From Prosthecobacter fusiformis (GTDB lineage Bacteria > Verrucomicrobiota > Verrucomicrobiia > Verrucomicrobiales > Verrucomicrobiaceae), in the NCBI RefSeq assembly GCF_004364345.1, contig NZ_SOCA01000008.1, positions 62,001 to 126,000 of the forward strand: 64,000 nt of DNA. Direction: 5' to 3'. This document shows, one piece after another, positions 33,880 to 42,815 of the stretch. The notes below the pieces were generated by a model that saw only the letters and a list, made by a program, of their open reading frames with translations, did no database searches and was not told the DNA's origin. How positions within the stretch are numbered: the first letter of the stretch is position 1; each line of letters starts with the position of its first letter. The translations under genes and the position numbers were made by a program.

Positions 33880-36800
33880 TCACGGGCGAGTGAACCTCAC
33901 TTCGCCTGAGACTTTTTCGGGGCTCGGGGCACTTGGCAGGGCGGGCAGCAGGTAGTGGCCGTCGCCGATCAAGATATCGGGTGCCGTGGCAGGCTGGCGT
34001 AGGACTCCGATGAAGGTCACGACACGCGGTTTTGCACCCGTGTCGGCGAGTTCGAAGCTGCCACTGAAGAGACCCGTCGTCGGCACCAGCGTGGTTTTCC
34101 ACTTGGTGGGGTTCACGGGCGTGGTCTCGGGAAGTTGCACGCTGACGACGTTCTTGAGGCTCAAGCCGACGCGGGTGGGGAGATTGCCATTCAGCGTGCT
34201 GCCTGTGTCGCTGTGCCACACGCCAAAGCTGCCGTCGGTCAAGCCGAGCCGTGCCGCTAGGGTGATGGCCGGGGTTGATCCCTTGGCGGCGACCGGGAGC
34301 AGCCAGGGGTCGAGCATCATCACCGTCGTTACCGGGCCGAAGCCGACGCGATACGTGGCATCCGCAGCGAGGCCCTCCTTTTCCCAGATCAGGCCGGCCT
34401 CTTCGACATAACGGCGGTTTGCCAGCGTTGGGTGCGGCAGCAGGGTGAAGACTCCGCCGAGGCTGGACTCCCTGCGTGATTTGTAAGGCTGCACAAAGAG
34501 GCGGTAGCCAGGGTCTGGGTCCTCATCCGGGGCCAAGGAGGTGGTGAAGACGGTGCCATCCGCCAGCCTTCCCGCCAGGGTCATCACACCCGTGGTGCTG
34601 AGGGTCGATTTCGCCCAGCCGGCTCCTGCAGGGATGTCTCCGGCTGCGGGCAGCGCGGGCTCCAGCACGACCGTGTGGGCACCGCCGTAGAGCACCTTCC
34701 CGCCTTTGGGTAGGAGCAGGAGCTTGCGGCCCGTCACGGCTCCGCCAAGGGGCTGGGCAGCGCGCGAGGCGGTCACGAGCATGTCCCCCTGCATCGGCAG
34801 CGTGAAGCTGACGACATAGGGTACGCTGCCCTTCATCACGGTGCAGGTTCCGGTCGCGAGTTCGTCGCCCACGTTGGTCGTCAGACTGCCCTTCAGGGAC
34901 AAGGCGGCGGTCTCCGTGGCGGTGGCGAGCTTGCCGGTGAATGCCTGGCCGGTGAGCGGCACCGTCAGCGTCAGCTTGCCCACGGGCAGAGCGTCGGCAT
35001 CCACCAGCAGTGCTTCATAACTCCCGCCAAAACTTTCCACCACCATCGTGCCCTGCTGATAAACAAACAGGTAGTTAGACGCAACACCGCCGCTGGCCGT
35101 GATCAGGTAGAGCCCACCGCCACTGGTGGCCTTGGCCGTCGTTTTCAGCACGGGTGTTTTGGTAAACACCGCCACCGTGTCCGATTCCCTGAAGCCGCTG
35201 TAAACGACCGTCAGTTCGGGATTCTCTTGGCCGGCGAACTTGCGCTTGTCATCGGGCGTCACGTAGAGCGGGGCCTTGTTGATGGTGAGTGAGCCGGTCT
35301 TCGTGCCGCTGCTGTCCGTGGCCTTCACACTGTATTTGCCCGCAGCCGTCGGGGCGGTGCTGCCAAAGACTGTGCCGATCTTGTATTCGATCATCACCTC
35401 GCCGCTGCCGCCCAGGGTGCCGATGGCGCGCGGCGTACCCGTGTAGGTCTGGGCGAGATCGACCAACGTCAGCGTTGCGGGCGTCGCTTTCACCGTGATC
35501 GTTTTCACCACGGTCTTGGCGGCGGCATAACTGCCGTCCCCCGCCTGCACGGCCTGCACCTTCACCTTGCCGATGCCGGTAAAACCCAGGACATTCCCCG
35601 CGAAGCTGGCCCCTGCGGCGGTGGTCCCGACGGGCACCACACTCAGGGTCACCGGCAGCCCCGAGCTGGCATAGGCACTCAGGTTCAGCGGACTCTGGCC
35701 GAGGTAAACCGTCGTCGGAGGAGTAAAGGTGATCGTTTGGGCCAGCGGCTTGGTCAGGCCACCGAAGCCGGTGATGGTGAAGCTGTAAATGCCGTTCGCG
35801 CCATCATCACTGGCCACCGTCACCGTTGCCGTGCGGAGGCCCGGTAGGAGGGGATCGAAGGTGATGGCGAAGGTTGTCTGGTCACTCGCGGCCACAGCGG
35901 CAGCGGGGGGCGTCGTCACCTTAAAATCCGCCGCGCCGGGGCCGCTGAGGACCACGGCGGGGCTGGCGAGATTCAGCGTAGCATCACCGCCATTGGCGAT
36001 GGTGAAGAGGTGAGTCACGGGCGTGTTGATCAGCGCCACGCGGCCAAAGTCGGTCGCGTCCGCCGCATCAGGTGTAGTGTCGCCATTGGTGATGGGCTGG
36101 TCCTTGCCCAGGATCGCGATCACTGGCTCTGCCACGTCGAGAATTGTGAGGGTGAAGACCTGCTCATGGAGACCGCCCTCGCCGTCATCGGCCTGTACAC
36201 GGATGCTGTAGGTGCTCTTCGTTTCGTAGTCTGCGCTCACTGAGATTCGCAACTGCGTGTCGACGATGCTGAAGGAGTCGTTGTCCGTGTCCCCGGTGCC
36301 TTCGACGAGGCTAAAGGTGTGTGTTGAGTCTGGATCGGGGTCTGTCGCACTCAGCGTGCCCACCGTGGCATTGGCCAAGTTGTTCTCAGACACCGTGCTG
36401 CCGCTCAATGCCAGGGCCGTCGGCGCATCATTCACGTCCGTGATCGTGATGGTAAAGCTGTTTTCAAAGATCAGGCCGCCGGAATCAATCGTGCTCACTC
36501 GCACGCTGTAACTGCTCTGGGTCTCATAGTCGGGCACGTCAGTGAAACGCAACGCACTGCCGGAAATGTTAAAGGCCGCATTGTCCGTGCCGCCTGTCCC
36601 TGACACCAGCGTGTAGGTAAAGGTGTCGCCCGCATCTGGGTCCGTGCTGCTCAAGGTGCCCACCGTGCTGTTGGGAGCCGAGTTCTCAGGCAGCGTGTCA
36701 GCACTCAGAGCCAAAGCCGTCGGCGATTCATTCGAGTTCGTGATCGTGATGGTAAAGCTGTGCTCAAAGGTCAGGCCACCTGAATCCGTCGTGCTCACTC

Positions 36801-39519
36801 GCACGCTGTAGCTGCTCTTCGTCTCATAGTCGGGCACGGCAGAGATCCGCAACGCATCGCCGGAGATGTTAAAGGCCTCATTGTCCGTGCTGCCCGTGCC
36901 TGTCACCAGTGTGTAAATGAAGGTTTCAGGGCCATCCGGGTCCGTGCTGTTCAAGGTGCCCACCGTGCTGTTGGCCGCCGAGTTCTCATGCAGCGTGGTA
37001 TGGCTCAGTGCCAGGCCCGTCGGTGCCGAATTGCTGACGGTAGCCACCTGCACCGCCGGGTGGCTGCTCAGGCCATGGGTGGTGACCACCGCGTTCAAAG
37101 CACCCGGCCTCAGGCCGCTGAGGCTGGTCACGGTCAAAGAGGTGGCCGTGGAGGCCGTCACGGTGCCGGAGCCTGCGGGGCTGAAAACCACGGTGTTGTT
37201 CCCGGGCGTCGCGGCGTCAAAGTTCGTGCCGGTGATGGTCAGGGTGGTCGCAGTGCGGATCAGGCCCCCGGTGTTCAGGGCCACCGTCGGGGCGGGCACC
37301 ACATACGTGTAGAGCGAGTTCGCCACAGACTGGCCGCCGGACGTGGTCACCTGGAGGCTGACCGGGCCTGCCTCATGGGCCGGAGCCGTGGCCGTGATCG
37401 TGGTGTCATTGACCACTGTAAAAATCACCGCCGCCACCCCGCCAAAGGTCACGTCCGTAGCCCCGGTAAAGCCCGTGCCGGTGATCGTCACGGTGGTGCC
37501 GCCTGCGGTGCTGCCGCTGGCGATGTCCACCCCGGTCACGGCAGGTACAGGTGCCACCGGGCCCAGGCCGGTGAAAATATAAGCCGCTCCAGAACCGCTG
37601 GCCAGCTCATTGGGCGTGCCGTTGATCCCCGGCGTGCCGCCGTCCTCCTGATACGCCCCGACCACCACCGTGTCCCCGCTCACCGCCACCGAAAAGCCAA
37701 AGTAGTCACTGGCCGTGACCTGCGCCGCCTTCAGATAGGCCTGCTGGCTCCACTCCGTGCCGCTGCGCACAAACACATACGCCGCTCCAGAAGCGCTGGC
37801 ACTCTCATCAGGCGTGCCGTTGACCCCCGGCGTGCTGCTGTCCTCCTCCCTCGCCCCGACCACCACCGTGTCCCCGCTCACCGCCACCGAAAAGCCGAAC
37901 TGGTCACTGGCCGAGACCTGCGCCGCCTTCAGATAGGCCTGCTGGCTCCACGTGCTGCCGCTGCGCACAAACACATACGCCGCTCCAGAAGCGCTGGCAC
38001 CCTCATTGGGCGTGCCGTTGACCCCCGGCGTGCTGCCGTCCTCCTGATACGCCCCGACCACCACCGTGTCGCCGCTCACCGCCACCGAAAAGCCAAAGTA
38101 GTCATCGCCCGTGACCTGCGCCGCCTTCAGATAGGCCTGCTGGCTCCACTCCGTGCCGCTGCGCACAAACACATACGCCGCTCCAGAAGCGCTGGCACTC
38201 TCATCGGGAGTGCCGTTGACCCCCGGCGTGCTGCTATCCTCCTGAGTCGCCCCGACCACCACCGTGTCCCCGCTCACCGCCACCGAAGCGCCAAAGTAGT
38301 CACCGCCCGTGACCTGCGCCGCCTTCAGATAGGCCTGCTGGCTCCACTCCGTGCCGCTGCGCACAAACACATACGCCGCTCCAGAATTGCCGACCAGCTC
38401 ATCAGGCATGCCGTTGATCCCCGGCGTGCTGCCATCCTCCAGATACGCCCCGACCACCACCGTGTCCCCGCTCACCGCCACCGAATCGCCAAACTGGTCA
38501 TTCATCGTGACCTGCGCCGCCTTCAGATACGCCTGCTGGCTCCATGTGCTGCCGCTGCGGACAAACACATACGCCGCTCCAGAATTGCTGGCATTCTCAT
38601 TGGGCGTGCCGTTGACCCCCGGCGTGCTGCTGTCCTCCTCCCTCGCCCCGACCACCACCGTGTCCCCGCTCACCGCCACAGACCAGCCAAAGCAGTCACC
38701 CACGCCGGCATACCCCAGGCTCTCTAACGAGGGCTTCACATAGGCCTGCTGGGCGATAGGGTCGATGGTGATGGGGTAGCGCGCCGCGCCCTCCTGCACC
38801 CGCAGGATGATGCCGCCCGCCGGCCCAGCAAGGAAATGCGAGGCCAGGACCTGCCCGTCCGCATCCCAGACCTTCAGCCCGGCGTAAGTCACCACCGGAG
38901 CGCCTGCGGCATCGCGGAAATAAATGGTCTGCGCATCCGCCGCCACGCTGGCCTTCAGCGTGCCGCGCGTGCCCAGCACCACGTCCAGCTCCGCCCCGGC
39001 CGCCGCGCCCTCAGGACGGCGGGCCATGGTGAAGCCATGCTCCAGACCGCGCTCGTCATTGACGAACCACTCCTGCACGTCCGCATCCCACTGGTAGCTG
39101 AGGCGCTGCCCCTCCGCCTTCACTGCAGGCCGGCCTGCGACCGCCCGCTGCTGCCGCCCGAAGCCGTAGCTGCGCAGTTCCAGCCCCCACTGCCAGTCAG
39201 CCCCTTTCGGACGCGCCAGAAATCCGCGCCCGTCGAACTGCGTGATCCACTGCTGGCCGCCATTCCGCGCCTGCCAGCCGTCCTCCATGGGCAGGAAACT
39301 GTGCTCCCAGGCCTTGTGCGCCGCGCGGATGTTTTGCCAATCGGACTTGCCCAGCCCCTCGGGCACTTGGTCAGGGGAGGTCATCTGTTGGGGCTTGCCC
39401 GTCGCAACGGGAGTCTGCTCGGCCACCTGGGCGGGCTCGGCCTGAATCTGCGTGGCAGCGAAAAGCAGGGTGACCATCAGGCCACAGATGACATGGGAAA
39501 CAGGCAGACGGATCATCAT
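33880..39519 (-). CDS. Giant secreted repeat protein: FG-GAP, IPT, cadherin-like and MBG domains
   Basis: 1879 residues with a signal peptide (VICGLMVTLLFAATQIQA). Order: a propeller-associated domain (about 60-265), six FG-GAP-like repeats of 66 residues each built on FGxSVAVSGDTVVVGA, two IPT/TIG domains (VTGVDIASGSTAGGTTVTIT), three cadherin-like repeats of 100 residues each (DYETKSSYSVRVSTTDSGG), a choice-of-anchor-D-type domain, Ig-like and MBG segments (YVTPDDKRKFAGQENPELTV), and a C-terminal region of about 400 residues without a PEP-CTERM motif. It is a likely adhesin or surface protein that binds calcium and glycans. It lies between two copies of a 362-bp repeat, which indicates insertion at this site. 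Confidence 0.9.
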   Translation of the reverse strand: MMIRLPVSHVICGLMVTLLFAATQIQAEPAQVAEQTPVATGKPQQMTSPDQVPEGLGKSDWQNIRAAHKAWEHSFLPMEDGWQARNGGQQWITQFDGRGFLARPKGADWQWGLELRSYGFGRQQRAVAGRPAVKAEGQRLSYQWDADVQEWFVNDERGLEHGFTMARRPEGAAAGAELDVVLGTRGTLKASVAADAQTIYFRDAAGAPVVTYAGLKVWDADGQVLASHFLAGPAGGIILRVQEGAARYPITIDPIAQQAYVKPSLESLGYAGVGDCFGWSVAVSGDTVVVGAREEDSSTPGVNGTPNENASNSGAAYVFVRSGSTWSQQAYLKAAQVTMNDQFGDSVAVSGDTVVVGAYLEDGSTPGINGMPDELVGNSGAAYVFVRSGTEWSQQAYLKAAQVTGGDYFGASVAVSGDTVVVGATQEDSSTPGVNGTPDESASASGAAYVFVRSGTEWSQQAYLKAAQVTGDDYFGFSVAVSGDTVVVGAYQEDGSTPGVNGTPNEGASASGAAYVFVRSGSTWSQQAYLKAAQVSASDQFGFSVAVSGDTVVVGAREEDSSTPGVNGTPDESASASGAAYVFVRSGTEWSQQAYLKAAQVTASDYFGFSVAVSGDTVVVGAYQEDGGTPGINGTPNELASGSGAAYIFTGLGPVAPVPAVTGVDIASGSTAGGTTVTITGTGFTGATDVTFGGVAAVIFTVVNDTTITATAPAHEAGPVSLQVTTSGGQSVANSLYTYVVPAPTVALNTGGLIRTATTLTITGTNFDAATPGNNTVVFSPAGSGTVTASTATSLTVTSLSGLRPGALNAVVTTHGLSSHPAVQVATVSNSAPTGLALSHTTLHENSAANSTVGTLNSTDPDGPETFIYTLVTGTGSTDNEAFNISGDALRISAVPDYETKSSYSVRVSTTDSGGLTFEHSFTITITNSNESPTALALSADTLPENSAPNSTVGTLSSTDPDAGDTFTYTLVSGTGGTDNAAFNISGSALRFTDVPDYETQSSYSVRVSTIDSGGLIFENSFTITITDVNDAPTALALSGSTVSENNLANATVGTLSATDPDPDSTHTFSLVEGTGDTDNDSFSIVDTQLRISVSADYETKSTYSIRVQADDGEGGLHEQVFTLTILDVAEPVIAILGKDQPITNGDTTPDAADATDFGRVALINTPVTHLFTIANGGDATLNLASPAVVLSGPGAADFKVTTPPAAAVAASDQTTFAITFDPLLPGLRTATVTVASDDGANGIYSFTITGFGGLTKPLAQTITFTPPTTVYLGQSPLNLSAYASSGLPVTLSVVPVGTTAAGASFAGNVLGFTGIGKVKVQAVQAGDGSYAAAKTVVKTITVKATPATLTLVDLAQTYTGTPRAIGTLGGSGEVMIEYKIGTVFGSTAPTAAGKYSVKATDSSGTKTGSLTINKAPLYVTPDDKRKFAGQENPELTVVYSGFRESDTVAVFTKTPVLKTTAKATSGGGLYLITASGGVASNYLFVYQQGTMVVESFGGSYEALLVDADALPVGKLTLTVPLTGQAFTGKLATATETAALSLKGSLTTNVGDELATGTCTVMKGSVPYVVSFTLPMQGDMLVTASRAAQPLGGAVTGRKLLLLPKGGKVLYGGAHTVVLEPALPAAGDIPAGAGWAKSTLSTTGVMTLAGRLADGTVFTTSLAPDEDPDPGYRLFVQPYKSRRESSLGGVFTLLPHPTLANRRYVEEAGLIWEKEGLAADATYRVGFGPVTTVMMLDPWLLPVAAKGSTPAITLAARLGLTDGSFGVWHSDTGSTLNGNLPTRVGLSLKNVVSVQLPETTPVNPTKWKTTLVPTTGLFSGSFELADTGAKPRVVTFIGVLRQPATAPDILIGDGHYLLPALPSAPSPEKVSGEVRFTRP
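36130..37030 (-). repeat. Three tandem 300-bp units encoding cadherin-like domains
   Basis: Each unit encodes about 100 residues starting TxLALSxxTxxEN and ending SFTITITxxNxxP. The first two units (5' side of the gene) are closely similar at the DNA level and the third is more diverged, consistent with internal duplication. Boundaries are approximate. Confidence 0.8.
37560..38720 (-). repeat. Six tandem 198-bp units encoding FG-GAP-like propeller blades
   Basis: Near-identical units recur every 198 bases, for example the segment encoding WSQQAYLKAAQVT. Differences cluster in a few codons (REEDSS, YQEDGS, TQEDSS). Six blades of one seven-bladed-type propeller are visible; a last, diverged blade may lie outside. 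The high identity points to recent expansion or gene conversion. An antisense frame through the array is an artefact of the repeats. Confidence 0.9.
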
Positions 39520-39744
39520 AAATGAAAAAGCAGGTGAGGACGAGGGGCCCGGTTTTTTCGCATTCGAATTGCCTACTAGGAAGGTCCCCTCATAACAAAC
39601 GCTGTTCCATTTATTTCACGCACCCTGTTCTCATGTTTAAGAAAATTGAAGTTGATTTTCCCCTAAACATTTTGTTTATTCACCTATACAGTTCAGGCAT
39701 TACCTATGAGCATTAATGCCATCCACGTGCTGAACACCCCTGCT

Positions 39745-39886
39745 AGCCCTGGACGACGGCAGCGCCACCCATGAGGTCGAGGTCGGCCTGAAACAAACGA
39801 TGGAGGCAGACCTGCGCCCTCATCGCCGCCCTGAAGGGGGACACAACGGCTAAGCCACCCACGGCGGGACTCATCATCCAGCACAT
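39745..39886 (+). pseudogene. Decayed coding fragment next to the right-hand repeat
   Basis: Protein-like stretches occur in two frames, LALDDGSATHEVEVGLKQT first and then CALIAALKGDTTAKPPTAGL about 80 bases later, running into the metallophosphoesterase tail at 39887. This looks like the frameshifted end of an unidentified gene. The preceding 39520-39744 is AT-rich, presumably holds the promoter of the giant gene, and shows no other feature. Confidence 0.3.
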
Positions 39887-40115
39887 GCACCTGGAGCTGG
39901 AGGGCAAATTCACCTCCTTCATCCTCTCCGGCGGCGGCGGTGCCCGCATCCGCAAGCTGACCAACACCGAGCGCAAGATGCCCTACGGCCTGGACATCAA
40001 TGGCTTCACCCACCTCCAGATTCAGCCGGATTCACTCACCTTCACCCATCACGGTCTCGACGGCGGCGTGCTGCATCGCTTCGTGAAAAAGCTCGACGGC
40101 AGCGTGGTGATGTGA
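39887..40115 (+). pseudogene. Truncated copy of the metallophosphoesterase gene (3' end only)
   Basis: Matches 32967-33195 without gaps; I count about seven differences by eye. It encodes the last 75 residues, including GLDINGFTHLQIQPDSLTFT, down to the same stop. The upstream 70 percent of the gene with all metal ligands is missing, and there is no signal peptide, so it cannot be functional. Confidence 0.88.
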
Positions 40116-40248
40116 GGGCGCCCACGCCTCACTTCCCCAGCACCCGCACATCCTGCGCCTGGTTCATCTCCTGCTGCTGTTCACTCGGCAGCGGCGTGTT
40201 TAAAAGGGTGATGATCATGCTGCCCAGCACATAGATCAGGCCCGCACC
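39887..40248. repeat. Right copy of a 362-bp direct repeat flanking the giant gene
   Basis: Continuous here; the left copy is split into 32967-33200 and 33734-33859. Within each block the two copies align without gaps. The repeat spans the junction between the metallophosphoesterase tail and the tail of the 85-codon gene, so this side preserves the ancestral junction. Confidence 0.9.
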
Positions 40249-40386
40249 CAGCCCTGCACCGATGGCGATCAGGCGGCGCTGCATCACATTTTCCCGGTCG
40301 ATAACGGTATAAAATCTCATGCACAGCAACACCCAGAGGGCGCTGAGCAGAAACAGGGCGGCTTTGGCGAGCATTCCCTCATTCAA
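40129..40386 (-). CDS. Small integral membrane protein, intact member of the duplicated pair
   Basis: 85 residues with two hydrophobic segments (AKAALFLLSALWVLLCMRFY and GAGLGAGLIYVLGSMIITLL) joined by a charged loop (TVIDRENVMQRRLIA). No known domain. The C-terminal tail (QQEMNQAQDVRVLGK) is polar. It is convergent with the metallophosphoesterase tail, 13 bp apart, which was probably the original arrangement with the full gene. A truncated copy lies at 33740-33859. Confidence 0.7.
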   Translation of the reverse strand: MNEGMLAKAALFLLSALWVLLCMRFYTVIDRENVMQRRLIAIGAGLGAGLIYVLGSMIITLLNTPLPSEQQQEMNQAQDVRVLGK

Positions 40387-40524
40387 CCAGAGCTTTCTGG
40401 CCCTGACGAGTGAAAATCACCTGTGGGGTGTCGGACACATGGCAGATTTTTTTCAGAAATTTCCCGTTCATTTGCTTGACGCTGGGCCTGGGTGCCTATC
40501 CTTCCCACCTTTCCCCTCCTGCTG

Positions 40525-41376
40525 ATGAACGAGACCCAGATCCAGAAAGCCGATGTCCTCCTTGAAGCCCTGCCGTACATGCAAGGCTTTCGAGGGTGCA
40601 CCTTTCTCATCAAGGTCGGCGGCAGCGCCATGGAGGACCCTACGGTGGTGGATACTTTCCTCAAAGACGTCGTCTTCCTGGAAGCCGTCGGCATCAATCC
40701 TGTCATCGTTCATGGCGGTGGCAAGGCCATCTCCAAAGCCATGAAGGACAGCGGCCTGGAGGCCAAGTTCATCAACGGCATGCGCGTCACCGATGAGGAG
40801 ACCATCAAAATCGTCGAGCAGACCCTCGCCCGCGTCATCAACCCTGAAATCGTCAACAAGATCAATGCCTTCGGTGGCAAGGCCGTCGGCGTTCCCGGCA
40901 CTGAAGTCTTCACGGGCGAAAAGATGAAAGGCGACCTCGGCTGGGTCGGCGAGGTCAGTGATTGCAGGCTGGGCCTTATCCAAGCCGCCGTGGCCGGTGA
41001 ATTCGTCCCTGTCGTCTCCCCCGTCGCACGGGAAACCGCCAGCGGCAAAACCCTCAACGTCAATGCCGACCTCGCCGCCTGTGCCCTGGCCACCCGCCTG
41101 AAGGCCACCAAGCTCATCTTCCTCAGTGATGTGCGCGGCGTCATGCGCGACCCCAAGGATGACACCACCCTTATCCCCAGCCTGAACCCGGAGGCCATCG
41201 AAGGCCTGAAAAAAGAAGGCATCATCAGCGGCGGCATGATCCCCAAGGTGGATTCCTCTCTGGAATCCCTCCGAGGTGGCGTGGGGAAGGTGCACCTCAT
41301 TGACGGGCGCATTCCTCACGCACTCATTTTGGAGATCTTCACCGATGTGGGGATCGGCACAGAGATTCACCTCTGA
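40525..41376 (+). CDS. argB: Acetylglutamate kinase
   Basis: Second step of arginine synthesis, phosphorylating N-acetylglutamate. 283 residues from the ATG at 40525 (MNETQIQKADVLLEALPYMQ). Amino-acid-kinase motifs: FLIKVGGSAM, VIVHGGGKAIS, NADLAACALATRLKATKLIF and IISGGMIPKVDSSLESLRGG. The N-terminal helix typical of arginine-sensitive hexameric enzymes is present, so feedback inhibition is plausible. First gene of argB-argD-argF. Confidence 0.96.
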   Translation: MNETQIQKADVLLEALPYMQGFRGCTFLIKVGGSAMEDPTVVDTFLKDVVFLEAVGINPVIVHGGGKAISKAMKDSGLEAKFINGMRVTDEETIKIVEQTLARVINPEIVNKINAFGGKAVGVPGTEVFTGEKMKGDLGWVGEVSDCRLGLIQAAVAGEFVPVVSPVARETASGKTLNVNADLAACALATRLKATKLIFLSDVRGVMRDPKDDTTLIPSLNPEAIEGLKKEGIISGGMIPKVDSSLESLRGGVGKVHLIDGRIPHALILEIFTDVGIGTEIHL

Positions 41377-41433
41377 TCGCCCCCGCTGAAAGCTCAGCGG
41401 ACAGGACTAACCAATTTTTCAGGATTATACACG

Positions 41434-42735
41434 ATGGACAGATTGAATGATTTCGACCCGGCTTGGATGGACCAGTATGTGATGCCTAACTATGGGCGTT
41501 TCCCCCTGTGGCCAGAGCGCGGCGAAGGGCCGTACCTATGGGATACCGACGGCAAAAAGTATGTGGACTTCGCCGGTGGCGTGGCTGTCTGCCCGCTGGG
41601 CCATGCCCATCCGGAGGTGGCCGATGCCATCGCCGCGCAGGCACACAAGCTCATCCACGTTTCCAACTGGTACTGCATCAAAGGCCAGGCCCAGCTCGCC
41701 CGTATCCTGGTGGAGGAAATCGTCCGCATTCCAGGGAAATGTTTCTTTAGCAACAGCGGTGCTGAGGCCAATGAAGGCATGATCAAACTGGCCCGCAAAT
41801 ACGGCGTCACCAAGCCCCTGCCGGATGGCAGCCCGCGCTATGAGATCATCACCTTCACCGGCAGTTTCCATGGCCGTACCTTTGGTGCCATGAGCGCCAC
41901 GGCTCAGGAGAAAATCCATGGTGGCTTCGGCCCCATCGTGCCCGGTTTTGTTTACGTGCCCTTCAATGATGCCGCCGCCCTGAAGCAGGCCATCACGGAA
42001 AGGACCGTCGCCATCCTCTTTGAACCCATGCAGGGCGAAAGCGGCGTCAATCCCGCTACCCCGGATTTCCTGCGCACCGTCCAGTCCCTCTGCCAGCAGC
42101 ACGATCTGCTCATGCTGCTGGATGAAGTCCAGTGCGGCCTCGGGCGCACCGGTGAAACCTGCGGCTGGCGCTCCATCATCCCTGGGGATGAAATCCAGCC
42201 GGATGCCATTAGCTGGGCCAAGTCCATCGGCAGCGGCTACCCCCTCGGCTCCTTTTGGATCAAAGACCGCCCCCTGGGTGAGGCCCACCCGCAGAAGCTC
42301 TGCGACCTCCTCGGCCCCGGCACCCATGGCACCACTTATGGCGGCAGCCCCTTGGCCTGCGCCGCCGGTCTCGCCACCCTGAATGTGATCCTGCGGGACA
42401 ATCTTCCAGCGCACTCCGCCACCCTCGGTCGCAAGATCGCAGGTGAAGTCGCCTCCTGGAAACAGCCTCTCATCACCGACATCCGCGCCTTTGGCATGAT
42501 GATCGGGTTTGAGCTGGCTGAAGCCGCCCTCATGGCCAAAACCGCCATCAGCACCTCCGGCAAGATCGCCTCCATCTATGTGGCCAAAGCCATGCTGGAT
42601 GCCGGCCTCCTCGTCGTTCCCGCCGGACCCAAAGTCGTCCGCTGGCTCCCCCCCATGAACCTCACCGACGCCCAAGCCGCCGAGGCCCTGGCCATCTTTA
42701 AAACGGTCCTCAGTGATTTAAGCAACCTTAGTTAG
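41434..42735 (+). CDS. argD: Acetylornithine aminotransferase
   Basis: PLP-dependent class III aminotransferase of 433 residues. Key blocks are YVDFAGGVAVCPLGHAHP, FFSNSGAEANEGMIKLARKY, ITFTGSFHGRTFGAMSATAQ, MLLDEVQCGLGRTGE with the PLP Asp, and the Schiff-base Lys in ISWAKSIGSGYPLGSF. It is slightly longer than usual (about 400) because of small insertions around GETCGWRSIIPGDEIQ. It lies 57 bp after argB, same operon. Confidence 0.94.
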   Translation: MDRLNDFDPAWMDQYVMPNYGRFPLWPERGEGPYLWDTDGKKYVDFAGGVAVCPLGHAHPEVADAIAAQAHKLIHVSNWYCIKGQAQLARILVEEIVRIPGKCFFSNSGAEANEGMIKLARKYGVTKPLPDGSPRYEIITFTGSFHGRTFGAMSATAQEKIHGGFGPIVPGFVYVPFNDAAALKQAITERTVAILFEPMQGESGVNPATPDFLRTVQSLCQQHDLLMLLDEVQCGLGRTGETCGWRSIIPGDEIQPDAISWAKSIGSGYPLGSFWIKDRPLGEAHPQKLCDLLGPGTHGTTYGGSPLACAAGLATLNVILRDNLPAHSATLGRKIAGEVASWKQPLITDIRAFGMMIGFELAEAALMAKTAISTSGKIASIYVAKAMLDAGLLVVPAGPKVVRWLPPMNLTDAQAAEALAIFKTVLSDLSNLS

Positions 42736-42738
42736 ACC

Positions 42739-42789
42739 GGATTTACAGGAAGAAGCCCTTCAGCCTTCAACTCCCCCTCCTGTTAATCC
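42739..42789. repeat. Imperfect inverted repeat of the GGATTTACAGGA/TCCTGTTAATCC type
   Basis: GGATTTACAGGA (42739-42750) and TCCTGTTAATCC (42778-42789) pair with one mismatch across a 27-base loop, between argD and argF. The same TCCTGTTAATCCTGTCAAAA sequence occurs once more at 19137-19156 before deoC. It looks like a dispersed intergenic repeat of unknown function. Confidence 0.5.
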
Positions 42790-42815
42790 TGCAATCCTGT
42801 CCAAAAACTCCACAG

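Noticed and set aside
33740-34219. 159-codon minus-strand frame at the end of the giant gene
   Set aside because: Only its last 40 codons match the 85-codon protein; the rest is an out-of-frame reading of the giant gene.
36988-38727. Long open frame (579 codons) on the plus strand across the FG-GAP array
   Set aside because: It is the exact antisense of the in-frame 198-bp repeats; its peptide is a His/Arg-rich repeat without domains, while the minus-strand frame encodes recognisable propeller blades.
39693-40013. 106-codon minus-strand frame over the metallophosphoesterase tail copy
   Set aside because: It is the antisense of the duplicated tail; the same antisense frame occurs opposite the intact gene.
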